Source of the DNA: Kiritimatiellales bacterium
GTDB taxonomy: Bacteria; Verrucomicrobiota; Kiritimatiellia; Kiritimatiellales; Pontiellaceae
NCBI GenBank assembly: GCA_030630445.1
Contig: DAOVNC010000063.1
Span: 1 to 11,999, forward strand
Reading direction: 5' to 3'
Length of the DNA stretch: 11,999 nucleotides
The notes under the pieces were generated by a model, which searched no databases, was not told where the DNA came from, and saw only the letters and a list, made by a program, of their open reading frames with translations. Below, in pieces: positions 1 to 6,201 of the stretch (the stretch's first letter is position 1; every line of letters starts with the position of its first letter). The translations under genes and the position numbers were made by a program.

Positions 1-369
1 CTGCCGCCCGTGCAAGGGAATCGCGTGCAGCTCCAGCAAGTCGTGCTCAACCTGATTTTGAATGCATGCGAAGCGGTCGAGGCGCTGGAGCCTGTACGGA
101 GAAAGATCGAGGTGCACACCAGCCACGATCCGGAACATGGCGTTCAAATCGTGGTGCGAGACTATGGGTGTGGCTTTTCGGAGCAGCACAAAGCGAAGCT
201 CTTCGAGCGTTTCTTTACCACGAAAGAAACCGGGCTGGGAATGGGTTTGGCAATCACCCGCACGATCATTCAGCGGCACGGAGGACGGTTGTGGGCTGAA
301 AATAACCCGGATCATGGGGCAACGTTCTCATTTGCGCTGCCGGTTGAGGGGGAAGGCAACGAATGCTGA
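1..369 (+). CDS. Sensor histidine kinase, C-terminal ATPase part (5' end outside window)
   Basis: This is the last 122 residues of a two-component histidine kinase; the frame is open from the first base. What is present is the HATPase_c domain that binds ATP and phosphorylates the conserved His of the missing dimerisation domain. Visible blocks in order are the N-box (QVVLNLILNACEAVE, near residues 13-27), the G1 box (DYGCGF), the F-box (FERFFTTK), the G2 box (GLGMGLAI) and a terminal GATFSF strand. The layout is that of FixL/NtrB-like kinases. The stop overlaps the start of the response regulator at 363 (ATGCTGA), so the two are translationally coupled and are almost certainly cognate partners. 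The sensor input cannot be judged because it lies outside the window. Confidence 0.93.
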   Translation: MPPVQGNRVQLQQVVLNLILNACEAVEALEPVRRKIEVHTSHDPEHGVQIVVRDYGCGFSEQHKAKLFERFFTTKETGLGMGLAITRTIIQRHGGRLWAENNPDHGATFSFALPVEGEGNEC

Positions 370-998
370 GCGAAACCCATCCAACCCTGTTTATCGTAGA
401 CGACGATGCCTCCGTACGCAAAGGCGTTGGGCGTTTCCTTCAATCGGCCGGTTTCTCGACCAAGCTCTTTGCCTCGTCGCAAGAGTTCCTTGAGTACGAG
501 CGGTCGGATGGGCCGAGCTGCCTGGTGCTCGATGTGCAGATGCCCGGCCTGAACGGCCTGGAGCTTCAAGAGGAAATGGCCGCGCGCGGCATCTCTATCC
601 CCATCATCTTCATCACCGGGCACGGCGATATTCCCATGACGGTCAAGGCCATGAAGTCGGGGGCCATCGATTTCCTCCCGAAGCCTTTTGAGGATGAAAT
701 GCTGTTGTCCTCCATCGATAAAGCGTTGGAAAAGGATCTCTGTGATCGCCGCAAACAAGGCGAGAAGGAATCGATCCTTGGGCGGTTGGATAAATTGACC
801 AAACGCGAGCGGCAGGTGTTTGACCTTGTCATCACGGGGCTGTTGAACAAGCAGATTGCCGGGGAACTCGGTGCCGCCGTAAAAACCATCAAGGTGCACC
901 GCGGGCGCGTGATGCGGAAACTGGAAGTAGTGTCGGTGGCCGAACTCGTCCATCTCGCCGAACAGGCCCACGTGTATCCCACCCCATCCGCAGTCTAA
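363..998 (+). CDS. FixJ-type response regulator (receiver + LuxR-type HTH)
   Basis: A 211-residue DNA-binding response regulator of normal length for the FixJ/NarL class. The receiver (about residues 7-122) has the acidic pocket D13-D14-D15, phospho-acceptor D57 in LVLDVQMPG, switch T85 in FITGHGD and K107 in LPKPF, so it should be active. A LuxR-type helix-turn-helix follows (about 144-190: LTKRERQVFDLV, then NKQIAGELGAAVKTIKVHR). The start at 363 overlaps the kinase stop and has GGAAGG at 351-356. Phosphorylation by the upstream kinase should promote dimerisation and binding to a dyad. A diverged copy of the dyad found twice more in this window begins 10 bases after its stop, so it is the leading candidate to bind these sites; that link is inference. 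Confidence 0.95.
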   Translation: MLSETHPTLFIVDDDASVRKGVGRFLQSAGFSTKLFASSQEFLEYERSDGPSCLVLDVQMPGLNGLELQEEMAARGISIPIIFITGHGDIPMTVKAMKSGAIDFLPKPFEDEMLLSSIDKALEKDLCDRRKQGEKESILGRLDKLTKRERQVFDLVITGLLNKQIAGELGAAVKTIKVHRGRVMRKLEVVSVAELVHLAEQAHVYPTPSAV

Positions 999-1007
999 CC
1001 GCTGGCA

Positions 1008-1052
1008 TACGACTTAGGTCTAATTGCCATCCGGGGAAAACCCTGCTTATCT
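1008..1052 (+). promoter_or_regulatory. Diverged regulator dyad and promoter before the receiver-only gene
   Basis: TACGACTTAGGTCTAA at 1008-1023 is a diverged copy of the 16-bp dyad seen at 1689 and 8787, and like them it is followed by TTG. A TG dinucleotide and TTAT lie about 21-27 bases past the dyad (1044-1050), close to where the other copies have TG plus an AT-rich hexamer. This would place a transcription start just ahead of the Shine-Dalgarno sequence at 1063-1070. The match to the conserved 11-mer TTTCATGATAA is poor here, so the -10 assignment is tentative. Confidence 0.5.
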
Positions 1053-1078
1053 CGGTCGATTCGAAGAAGGCAACCCCT

Positions 1079-1444
1079 ATGACCCCTGCACAAATAACCG
1101 TCGCCATCGTGGATGACGACCCCTCGGTTCGAAAGGCGCTCAAGCGCTTGTTGAAGTCTGTTGGCATGGCGACCCAAGCCTATCCTTCTGCCGAGGATTT
1201 TCTTCACTCTGCGGCAGTCCATGCATGCACGTGCATGGTGCTGGACATTCACATGCCCGGTATGAGCGGCCTTGAGCTTCAGGTTGAACTGGCGCGGCGG
1301 GAAACCAAGATACCGATTGTGTTCATCACCGCACACCATGATGACGGTTTGCGGAACCAGGCCCTGAACGGGGGTGCGACGGCTTTTCTGCCGAAGCCCT
1401 TCGATGAAACGGAGCTGGTCGAGGCGATCAAAGCCACGTTGTGA
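1079..1444 (+). CDS. Receiver-only response regulator (CheY-like)
   Basis: A 121-residue protein that consists only of a receiver domain. The pocket D12-D13-D14, phospho-acceptor D56 (MVLDIHMPG), T84 (FITAHHD) and K106 (LPKPF) are all present. It closely resembles the receiver of the FixJ-type regulator 80 bases upstream, including the GLELQ segment, which suggests a duplication that lost or never had the DNA-binding half. It ends cleanly after helix 5, and I see no HTH remnant in the bases that follow. GAAGAAGG at 1063-1070 serves the ATG. Likely roles are phosphate sink, competitor for the kinase, or a relay to another partner. The regulator dyad in its own promoter suggests feedback control, but no experiment is implied. 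Confidence 0.92.
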   Translation: MTPAQITVAIVDDDPSVRKALKRLLKSVGMATQAYPSAEDFLHSAAVHACTCMVLDIHMPGMSGLELQVELARRETKIPIVFITAHHDDGLRNQALNGGATAFLPKPFDETELVEAIKATL

Positions 1445-1544
1445 CTTTTTCAGACAATTGATAAGGGTTGCTCCGGCTCGATTCCAAGGAACCAAGCGTT
1501 GAATGGATAAATGCTTTATACGCAATTAAGCTGAACAGTATTCT

Positions 1545-1610
1545 AACCACAGAATACACGGAACTGATTCTCCGCATTTTTCTTCCGTGTATTCGGTGTA
1601 TTCCGTGGTT
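1545..1610. repeat. Inverted repeat, AACCAC...GTGGTT class
   Basis: The outer arms 1545-1559 (AACCACAGAATACAC) and 1596-1610 (GTGTATTCCGTGGTT) pair at 14 of 15 positions. The right arm carries an extra 9-base unit (GTGTATTCG type) that the left arm lacks, and both arms continue into CGGAA/TTCCG. The unit GAATACAC is thus tandem on one side only. A second element with the same outer AACCAC end is at 7744-7815. This looks like a dispersed intergenic repeat, not a terminator, because no T-run follows. Confidence 0.75.
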
Positions 1611-1688
1611 CATACAATACGAATCAAGTTGATTCATATTATCCCTTTAAAGAAGAGCCGTTCAATCAACTTCACCGAGGAATGTCCG

Positions 1689-1734
1689 TACGACCAAGGT
1701 CCTATTGTGGTGTCGCAGAGTTTCATGATAAGTA
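1689..1734 (+). promoter_or_regulatory. Candidate activated promoter of the sulfatase operon
   Basis: The 16-bp dyad TACGACCAAGGTCCTA (1689-1704; half-sites TACGACC and TAGGACC around AA) directly abuts TTGTGG, which could act as a -35 element (1705-1710). After a 16-base spacer comes TTTCATGATAA (1721-1731) with a TG at 1726-1727, as in an extended -10. The same dyad, the same 16-base distance and the same 11-mer occur on the minus strand ahead of the outer-membrane gene (8802 down to 8760). The implied start is near 1741, leaving a leader of about 90 bases and the dyad centre near -44, a usual place for a LuxR-type activator. Binding by the neighbouring FixJ-type regulator is inferred. Confidence 0.6.
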
Positions 1735-1834
1735 TTCCGTTCATCGGGCGATAATTGACTTTTTGAGGGAACTAGCAGGCCGTCATGGAGTCCATTCTCG
1801 CGGAGTATGGATAGTTGTATAAGGAGAAGAAGAG

Positions 1835-3385
1835 ATGAAGTTATCTAGGATTACCGCAGTAGTTTTTACCGCCCTCGTTTGCATGGCGGGCACGTCCCTT
1901 GCGAAGGAGAAACCCAACATTCTCATCATCTGGGGCGACGACATCGGCGTCGGAAACATTAGCAGCTATACCTTTGGAATGGTCGGCTACAAGACGCCCA
2001 ATATTGACCGCATCGCCGACGAAGGCATGATGTGCACCGACTATTATGGTGAACAAAGCTGCACGGCGGGCCGCGCCTCGTTCATGACGGGGCAGAGCGT
2101 ATTCCGCACCGGCCTCTCCAAGGTGGGGCTTCCGGGAGCCAAGGAAGGCATTAATACACTGGATCCAACCATGGCCGTCCTGCTTAAAGATCAAGGCTAC
2201 GCCACCGGACAGTTTGGAAAAAACCACTTTGGCGACCGCGACGAGCATCTACCCACCAACCACGGGTTCGATGAATTCCTCGGCAACCTCTACCATCTTA
2301 ACGCGGAGGAAGAACCCGAAAACGAGGACTATCCGAAAGACCCGGAGTTCCATAAAAAATTCGGACCGCGCGGGGTCATTAAATCCTCCGCCGATGGAAA
2401 GATCGAGGATACCGGCCCGCTGACCAAGAAACGGATGGAAACCATTGACGACGAAACCATCGCCGCCGCAACCGACTTCATCAAGCGCCAGAACGCCGCC
2501 GGCAAACCCTGGTTTGTATGGTGGAATGGAACGCGCATGCACTTCCGCACCCACGTGAAAGCCGAACTGCGCGGCATTTCCGGGCAGGATGAATATGCCG
2601 ACGGCATGGTTGAACACGATATGCATGTGGGCCAGCTCCTGAAACTGCTGGATGACCTCGGCATCGCCGACAATACCATTGTCCAATATTCAACCGATAA
2701 CGGCCCGCACAAAAACAGCTGGCCCGATGCCGCCGTCAACCCCTTCCATGGTGAAAAGAACACCAACTGGGAAGGCGGATGGCGCGTGCCCTGCATGCTT
2801 CGTTGGCCCGGCGTTGTGAAGCCCGGTTCCATAAGCACAGAAATCGTCCACCACATGGACTGGGTCCCGACCTTCCTCGCCGCTGCCGGGAAACCCGGCA
2901 TCAAGGAAGACCTGCTGGATGGCTATACCTCCAAGGCACTGGGCCGCGACTACAAAGTGCACCTCGATGGCTACGATATCACAGCCCACCTGAAGGATCC
3001 GGACCACGTGGAAAGCCCGCGCAACGAAATCTTCTACTTCTCCGACGATGGCGACCTGACGGCCCTGCGCTACCAGGATTGGAAGATGATCTTCATGGAG
3101 CAAAAGACCCCAGGTGGATTACGTGTCTGGATGGATCCCTTTATTCCTCTTCGTGTGCCGCTCATTTTTAATCTGCGCCGCGACCCCTACGAACAGGCCA
3201 TCATCACCTCCAACACCTACTACGACTGGATGATGGATCGTATTTACCTACTGGTGCCGGCCCAAACCTATGTCGGCAAATTCCTAAGTACCTTTAAGGA
3301 ATATCCTCCGCGCATGAAACCCGCCAGCTTCAGTCTGGACAAGGTGATGGAAGTCATGGAAAAAGGGGCGACGGGCTCGCACTAA
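1835..3385 (+). CDS. Secreted arylsulfatase (type I, formylglycine-dependent)
   Basis: A 516-residue sulfatase of the alkaline-phosphatase superfamily, which hydrolyses sulfate esters. A signal peptide (residues 1-23, cleavage likely after SLA) sends it out of the cytoplasm. The core begins KPNILIIWGDDIG, with D35 and D36 as Ca-binding residues. C76 lies in CTAGR (76-80), the signature where Cys is converted to formylglycine, so a maturation enzyme must exist elsewhere. K129 and H131 (GKNHFG), H236 (RMHFRTH), D288-N289 (STDNGPH) and K308 before EGGWR complete the usual active site. Length and the segments NLYHLNAEEEPE and GPLTKKRMETID match a common bacterial arylsulfatase group. The substrate cannot be read from sequence. 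AAGGAG at 1821-1826 fixes the start. A perfect terminator follows the stop. Confidence 0.95.
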   Translation: MKLSRITAVVFTALVCMAGTSLAKEKPNILIIWGDDIGVGNISSYTFGMVGYKTPNIDRIADEGMMCTDYYGEQSCTAGRASFMTGQSVFRTGLSKVGLPGAKEGINTLDPTMAVLLKDQGYATGQFGKNHFGDRDEHLPTNHGFDEFLGNLYHLNAEEEPENEDYPKDPEFHKKFGPRGVIKSSADGKIEDTGPLTKKRMETIDDETIAAATDFIKRQNAAGKPWFVWWNGTRMHFRTHVKAELRGISGQDEYADGMVEHDMHVGQLLKLLDDLGIADNTIVQYSTDNGPHKNSWPDAAVNPFHGEKNTNWEGGWRVPCMLRWPGVVKPGSISTEIVHHMDWVPTFLAAAGKPGIKEDLLDGYTSKALGRDYKVHLDGYDITAHLKDPDHVESPRNEIFYFSDDGDLTALRYQDWKMIFMEQKTPGGLRVWMDPFIPLRVPLIFNLRRDPYEQAIITSNTYYDWMMDRIYLLVPAQTYVGKFLSTFKEYPPRMKPASFSLDKVMEVMEKGATGSH

Positions 3386-3403
3386 AAACATCCGTAAAAA
3401 ACC

Positions 3404-3438
3404 AAAACCGCCCCGAAATATCGGGGCGGTTTTATTTT
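3404..3438 (+). terminator. Intrinsic terminator after the sulfatase
   Basis: A perfect 13-bp stem (3404-3416 with 3421-3433; AAAACCGCCCCGA on the left) closes a four-base AATA loop and runs into TTTTATTTT. It is a textbook rho-independent terminator. It ends immediately before the GGAG Shine-Dalgarno of the next gene (3439-3442), so it separates the sulfatase from the phosphatase within what otherwise looks like one operon. Confidence 0.95.
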
Positions 3439-3449
3439 GGAGAAATACA

Positions 3450-4424
3450 ATGAAAGCACAGATCCTGCTCAGCGCCCTCGTCCTCTCCGTCTCATCCGTC
3501 CTCGCCAACAATCCCTTGCCCTCTTGGAACGATGGGGCCGCCCGGCAATCCATCGTCGAATTTGTCCAGGCCACGACCACTGCAGGTTCCGCCGACTATG
3601 TCCCCCCCGCCGAACGCATCGCCGTGTTCGATAACGACGGGACCCTCTGGAGCGAGCAACCGATGTATGCGCAGCTCGTCTTTATCTTCGACCGCATCAA
3701 GAAGTTGGCCCCGCAACACCCAGAGTGGAACGAGCAAGAACCCTTTGCATCGATCTTGAAAGGCGACATCCATAAAGCCCTGGCCGGTGGGACGCCTGCG
3801 CTTCTTAAAATGGCCATGGCCACCCACGCGGGAACGACCACCGAAGAGTTTGAGCAGATTGCCTCCGAATGGATCGCCACCGCCCGGCATCCGCAGACCG
3901 GACGGCCCTACACCGAAATGGTCTACCAACCCATGCTTGAGCTGCTCGACTATCTGCGTGCCAACGACTTCAAGACCTTTATCGTATCCGGCGGCGGCAT
4001 TGAATTCATGCGTCCGTGGGTGGAAAAAGTCTATGGCATTCCGCCCGAGCAGGTGGTCGGAAGCAGCATTAAGACAAAATATGAAGTGCACGATGGAAAG
4101 CCCGTGATTGTGCGCCTTGCGGAACTCAACTTTAACGATGACAAGGAAGGAAAGCCCGTCGCCATCAACCGGTATATCGGTCGCCGCCCCCTCATGGCGT
4201 TTGGCAACTCCGACGGCGATTTCCAGATGCTCGAATGGACGACCGCAGGGAAAGGCAAACGGTTGGCCGTCTATATCCACCACGACGATGCAAAGCGTGA
4301 AGTAGCCTACGACCGCAACTCCCACATCGGTCGACTTGCCCGCGGCCTCGACGAGGCCCCCCAGCGCGGATGGACGGTCGTCAGCATGAAAGCGGACTGG
4401 AAAGTGATATTGAAAAAGAGATAA
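3450..4424 (+). CDS. Exported HAD-superfamily phosphatase
   Basis: A 324-residue haloacid-dehalogenase-fold hydrolase with an N-terminal signal peptide (about residues 1-19, ending VLA). HAD motif I is VFDNDGTLW with nucleophile D61 and acid/base D63. Motif II is IVSGGG with S180. The motif III lysine is probably K235 near DDKEGKP, and motif IV is GNSDGD (252-257) with Mg ligands D255 and D257. The pattern is that of phosphoserine-phosphatase-like HAD proteins, here likely a periplasmic phosphomonoesterase; substrate unknown. GGAG at 3439-3442 precedes the ATG by seven bases. Only 11 bases separate the end of the sulfatase terminator from this ATG, so its transcripts must come by read-through or from a promoter upstream of the hairpin. 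MarC follows after 17 bases. Confidence 0.9.
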   Translation: MKAQILLSALVLSVSSVLANNPLPSWNDGAARQSIVEFVQATTTAGSADYVPPAERIAVFDNDGTLWSEQPMYAQLVFIFDRIKKLAPQHPEWNEQEPFASILKGDIHKALAGGTPALLKMAMATHAGTTTEEFEQIASEWIATARHPQTGRPYTEMVYQPMLELLDYLRANDFKTFIVSGGGIEFMRPWVEKVYGIPPEQVVGSSIKTKYEVHDGKPVIVRLAELNFNDDKEGKPVAINRYIGRRPLMAFGNSDGDFQMLEWTTAGKGKRLAVYIHHDDAKREVAYDRNSHIGRLARGLDEAPQRGWTVVSMKADWKVILKKR

Positions 4425-4441
4425 AATAGGAGGGGTAGATC

Positions 4442-5071
4442 ATGGTTTTTGATCCTGAAATCATCACCCAGGCCATCATTTCCCTAGTGGTTATCACGAC
4501 CCCGTTCGACCCGGTGAAGATCCTGTTCTTCAACCAGGCCATTGCGGACCCGCCGTGCAATCGAACGATATCGGCGCTGCGTGTCATGCTTTATGTGGCT
4601 CTCATCATCGGCGGCACGGCCGTGATTGGGCGGCAAATCCTCCACCTGCTGGATATCAATCTGGATGCCTTCCGAACCGTTGGTGGCCTGATGATTGCCG
4701 CCATGGGGTTCGAGATGCTGTATGGCGGCGGCGGGACGCACCCCCAAGGTGAAAAGCGACGAAAAAATGGCCCGGACGAAGAGGATACACTGGCGATTCC
4801 GCTCACCTTGCCGCTGATCGCCGGTCCGGGGGCTATTGCAACGACCATTGCCATTTCGTCCCAAGGAACCCAGCATGAAGGGCTCATTGCGGCGCTGATC
4901 GGAGGGGGTATTGTTGCGGTGATCACCTTTGTCTCCTTTGCATGGCTCGGCAAAAGGGCCGCCAAAATAAAAGCCAGCTCCATGGCCCTTTTTGCTCGGC
5001 TCGGCGGTTTGCTACTCGCCACCATCGGCGTGCAGATGTTGCTCTCCGGTTTGAAGAACTTTTTTGCCTGA
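4442..5071 (+). CDS. MarC-family integral membrane protein
   Basis: A 209-residue membrane protein of the MarC (UPF0056) family, of normal length. Hydrophobic segments are visible near residues 8-22, 45-62, 75-93, 118-140, 148-170 and 184-205, consistent with about six membrane spans. Family landmarks are the early TTPFDPVKILFF segment, which resembles the family's usual NP-containing start, and PLTLPLIAGPGAIAT in the middle. A hydrophilic loop (about 96-115, GEKRRKNGPDEED) separates the halves. The biochemical role of the family is unsettled; the early link to antibiotic resistance was not upheld. AGGAGGGG at 4428-4435 is a strong ribosome site, 17 bases after the phosphatase stop, so the two are co-transcribed. 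Confidence 0.9.
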   Translation: MVFDPEIITQAIISLVVITTPFDPVKILFFNQAIADPPCNRTISALRVMLYVALIIGGTAVIGRQILHLLDINLDAFRTVGGLMIAAMGFEMLYGGGGTHPQGEKRRKNGPDEEDTLAIPLTLPLIAGPGAIATTIAISSQGTQHEGLIAALIGGGIVAVITFVSFAWLGKRAAKIKASSMALFARLGGLLLATIGVQMLLSGLKNFFA

Positions 5072-5325
5072 CGTGACGTCCTCGGTTCGTGATGCCTATT
5101 TCGCGCTAGAGCAATTCATGGTTGTGACGCCGCACGGAACGGTTTCGTAGAAGCGACGTCCTCGTCGCTTGACCGTACACAAAGAACGCGACGAGGACGT
5201 CGCGTCTACGACATTTCATTCATGAATCACCACAAAATTCCCAGAAGAACCGGTTTTTCCAGATCGTTTGTGCCCAGACGCCAGGGGCTCGTTGACCAGG
5301 GCCGGATTGCGAACAGAGGCTTCGG
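5072..5325. other. Convergent intergenic region (254 bases)
   Basis: This lies between the ends of MarC (+) and the patatin gene (-). Apart from the inverted repeat at 5146-5210, I see only a partial match to its core (GTGACGTCCTCGG at 5073-5085). There is no coding frame and no T-tailed terminator. Confidence 0.6.
5146..5210. repeat. Long inverted repeat with core GCGACGTCCTCGTCGC
   Basis: Arms 5146-5170 and 5186-5210 pair at 23 of 25 positions around a 15-base loop. Each arm also has its own imperfect dyad (GCGAC...GTCGC), so the element can fold as one long hairpin or as two small ones. A truncated look-alike core sits at 5073-5085. The location between convergent genes suits a dispersed repeat that also blocks transcription from both sides, but no T-run is present. 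Confidence 0.8.
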
Positions 5326-6159
5326 CTAGAATTCAAAGCCTTTCTGTTTCAATTGTTTCTTCAAATCTTCAACCGCGCTTTGCGCCTGCTGATAGCACGA
5401 GTCGATTTTATTGAATTCCAGCACGCGAACATCTTTGATCCGGCATTGAACATAGATATCGGCTTGCACTTGTTTTCGCTTTTGTTCCATCACTTGCTCA
5501 ACGAGCATGTCGAACATGCCGAGCCCGGCATCCACGATGCCGGGAACCTTGTGTTTCGATGGGGTGTGAAGGGGAGCGATATCAATGGCAATGGTGGTGT
5601 CGCATTGTTCCATGAGCATGTCGTAGGGGACATTGTTGACGAGGCCGCCGTCGACCAGGATGCGTCCGTCGAGTTCAACGGGGGAAAAGACGCCGGGAAT
5701 CGACATGCTGGCTTTGATTGCGGGCAGTAGTTTCCCCGAGCTTATGGCCACCTCTTCCCCGCTCCAAAAATCGGTGGAAACCGCGTAAAACGGGATTTTA
5801 AGCTCCTCAAAGGTTTCCACTCCGATTTGTTCGACTAGGAATTCCAGAAAACGATCGACGTTCACCAATCCGCCGCGTCTTTTTTCAGAACGGACTACAC
5901 CCATTCCTTTGATGAGGTTGCCGATTTTTCGGAGAGCGTCGCGGAATCCCGTTTTCTTGGTGAGATGGAACTGATCGATAATAGAGCGGATCTCTGCGCC
6001 TGATTTTCCGCTGGCATAGAGTGCCCCGATAATGGCGCCAATGCTGGTACCGGAAATTGCCGAGGGTCTGATGCCCGCCGTGTCGATCACTTCAAGTATA
6101 GGAATGTGTGCAAATCCGCGCGCGCCGCCGCCCCCTAATGCCAAGCCGATGGTCTTCAT
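5326..6159 (-). CDS. Patatin-like phospholipase (RssA/YlbK-like)
   Basis: A 277-residue patatin-domain lipid acyl hydrolase with a Ser-Asp dyad. The glycine-rich oxyanion loop GGGGARG is at residues 9-15, the nucleophile S39 is in GTSIG (37-41), and the catalytic D170 is in DGG (170-172), followed by LVNNVPYDM. There is no signal peptide, so it is probably cytoplasmic or membrane-associated, like the short RssA-type bacterial patatins whose size it matches. A C-terminal charged helix (about 220-277) follows the domain. TGGAGA lies just ahead of the ATG. It begins 42 bases after the phospholipase D stop with no terminator between, so the two form a likely phospholipid operon. The exact lipid substrate is unknown. 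Confidence 0.92.
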   Translation of the reverse strand: MKTIGLALGGGGARGFAHIPILEVIDTAGIRPSAISGTSIGAIIGALYASGKSGAEIRSIIDQFHLTKKTGFRDALRKIGNLIKGMGVVRSEKRRGGLVNVDRFLEFLVEQIGVETFEELKIPFYAVSTDFWSGEEVAISSGKLLPAIKASMSIPGVFSPVELDGRILVDGGLVNNVPYDMLMEQCDTTIAIDIAPLHTPSKHKVPGIVDAGLGMFDMLVEQVMEQKRKQVQADIYVQCRIKDVRVLEFNKIDSCYQQAQSAVEDLKKQLKQKGFEF

Positions 6160-6201
6160 CTTTTTCTCCAGATAGTTAAACAGTGGATTGAGTGGCGGAG
6201 A

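Larger units (their letters stand above)
1445..1834. other. Intergenic region before the sulfatase (390 bases)
   Basis: I see no coding frame with gene-like properties here. The stretch holds an inverted repeat at 1545-1610, a dyad-plus-promoter block at 1689-1734, and the sulfatase Shine-Dalgarno AAGGAG at 1821-1826, eight bases before the ATG. No convincing intrinsic terminator follows the receiver-only gene. Confidence 0.7.

Noticed and set aside
312..971. Long minus-strand open frame (219 codons) opposite the FixJ-type regulator
   Set aside because: It is antisense to a clear response regulator, has His/Gln-rich shadow composition and no ribosome site.
3492..4325. Long minus-strand open frame (277 codons) opposite the HAD phosphatase
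   Set aside because: The plus strand has all HAD motifs and a signal peptide; the antisense frame has no recognisable domain.
5146..5210. Reading the inverted repeat between convergent genes as a CRISPR or a transposon pair of ends
   Set aside because: There are only two arms in inverted orientation around a 15-base loop, no spacers, no cas genes and no transposase between them.
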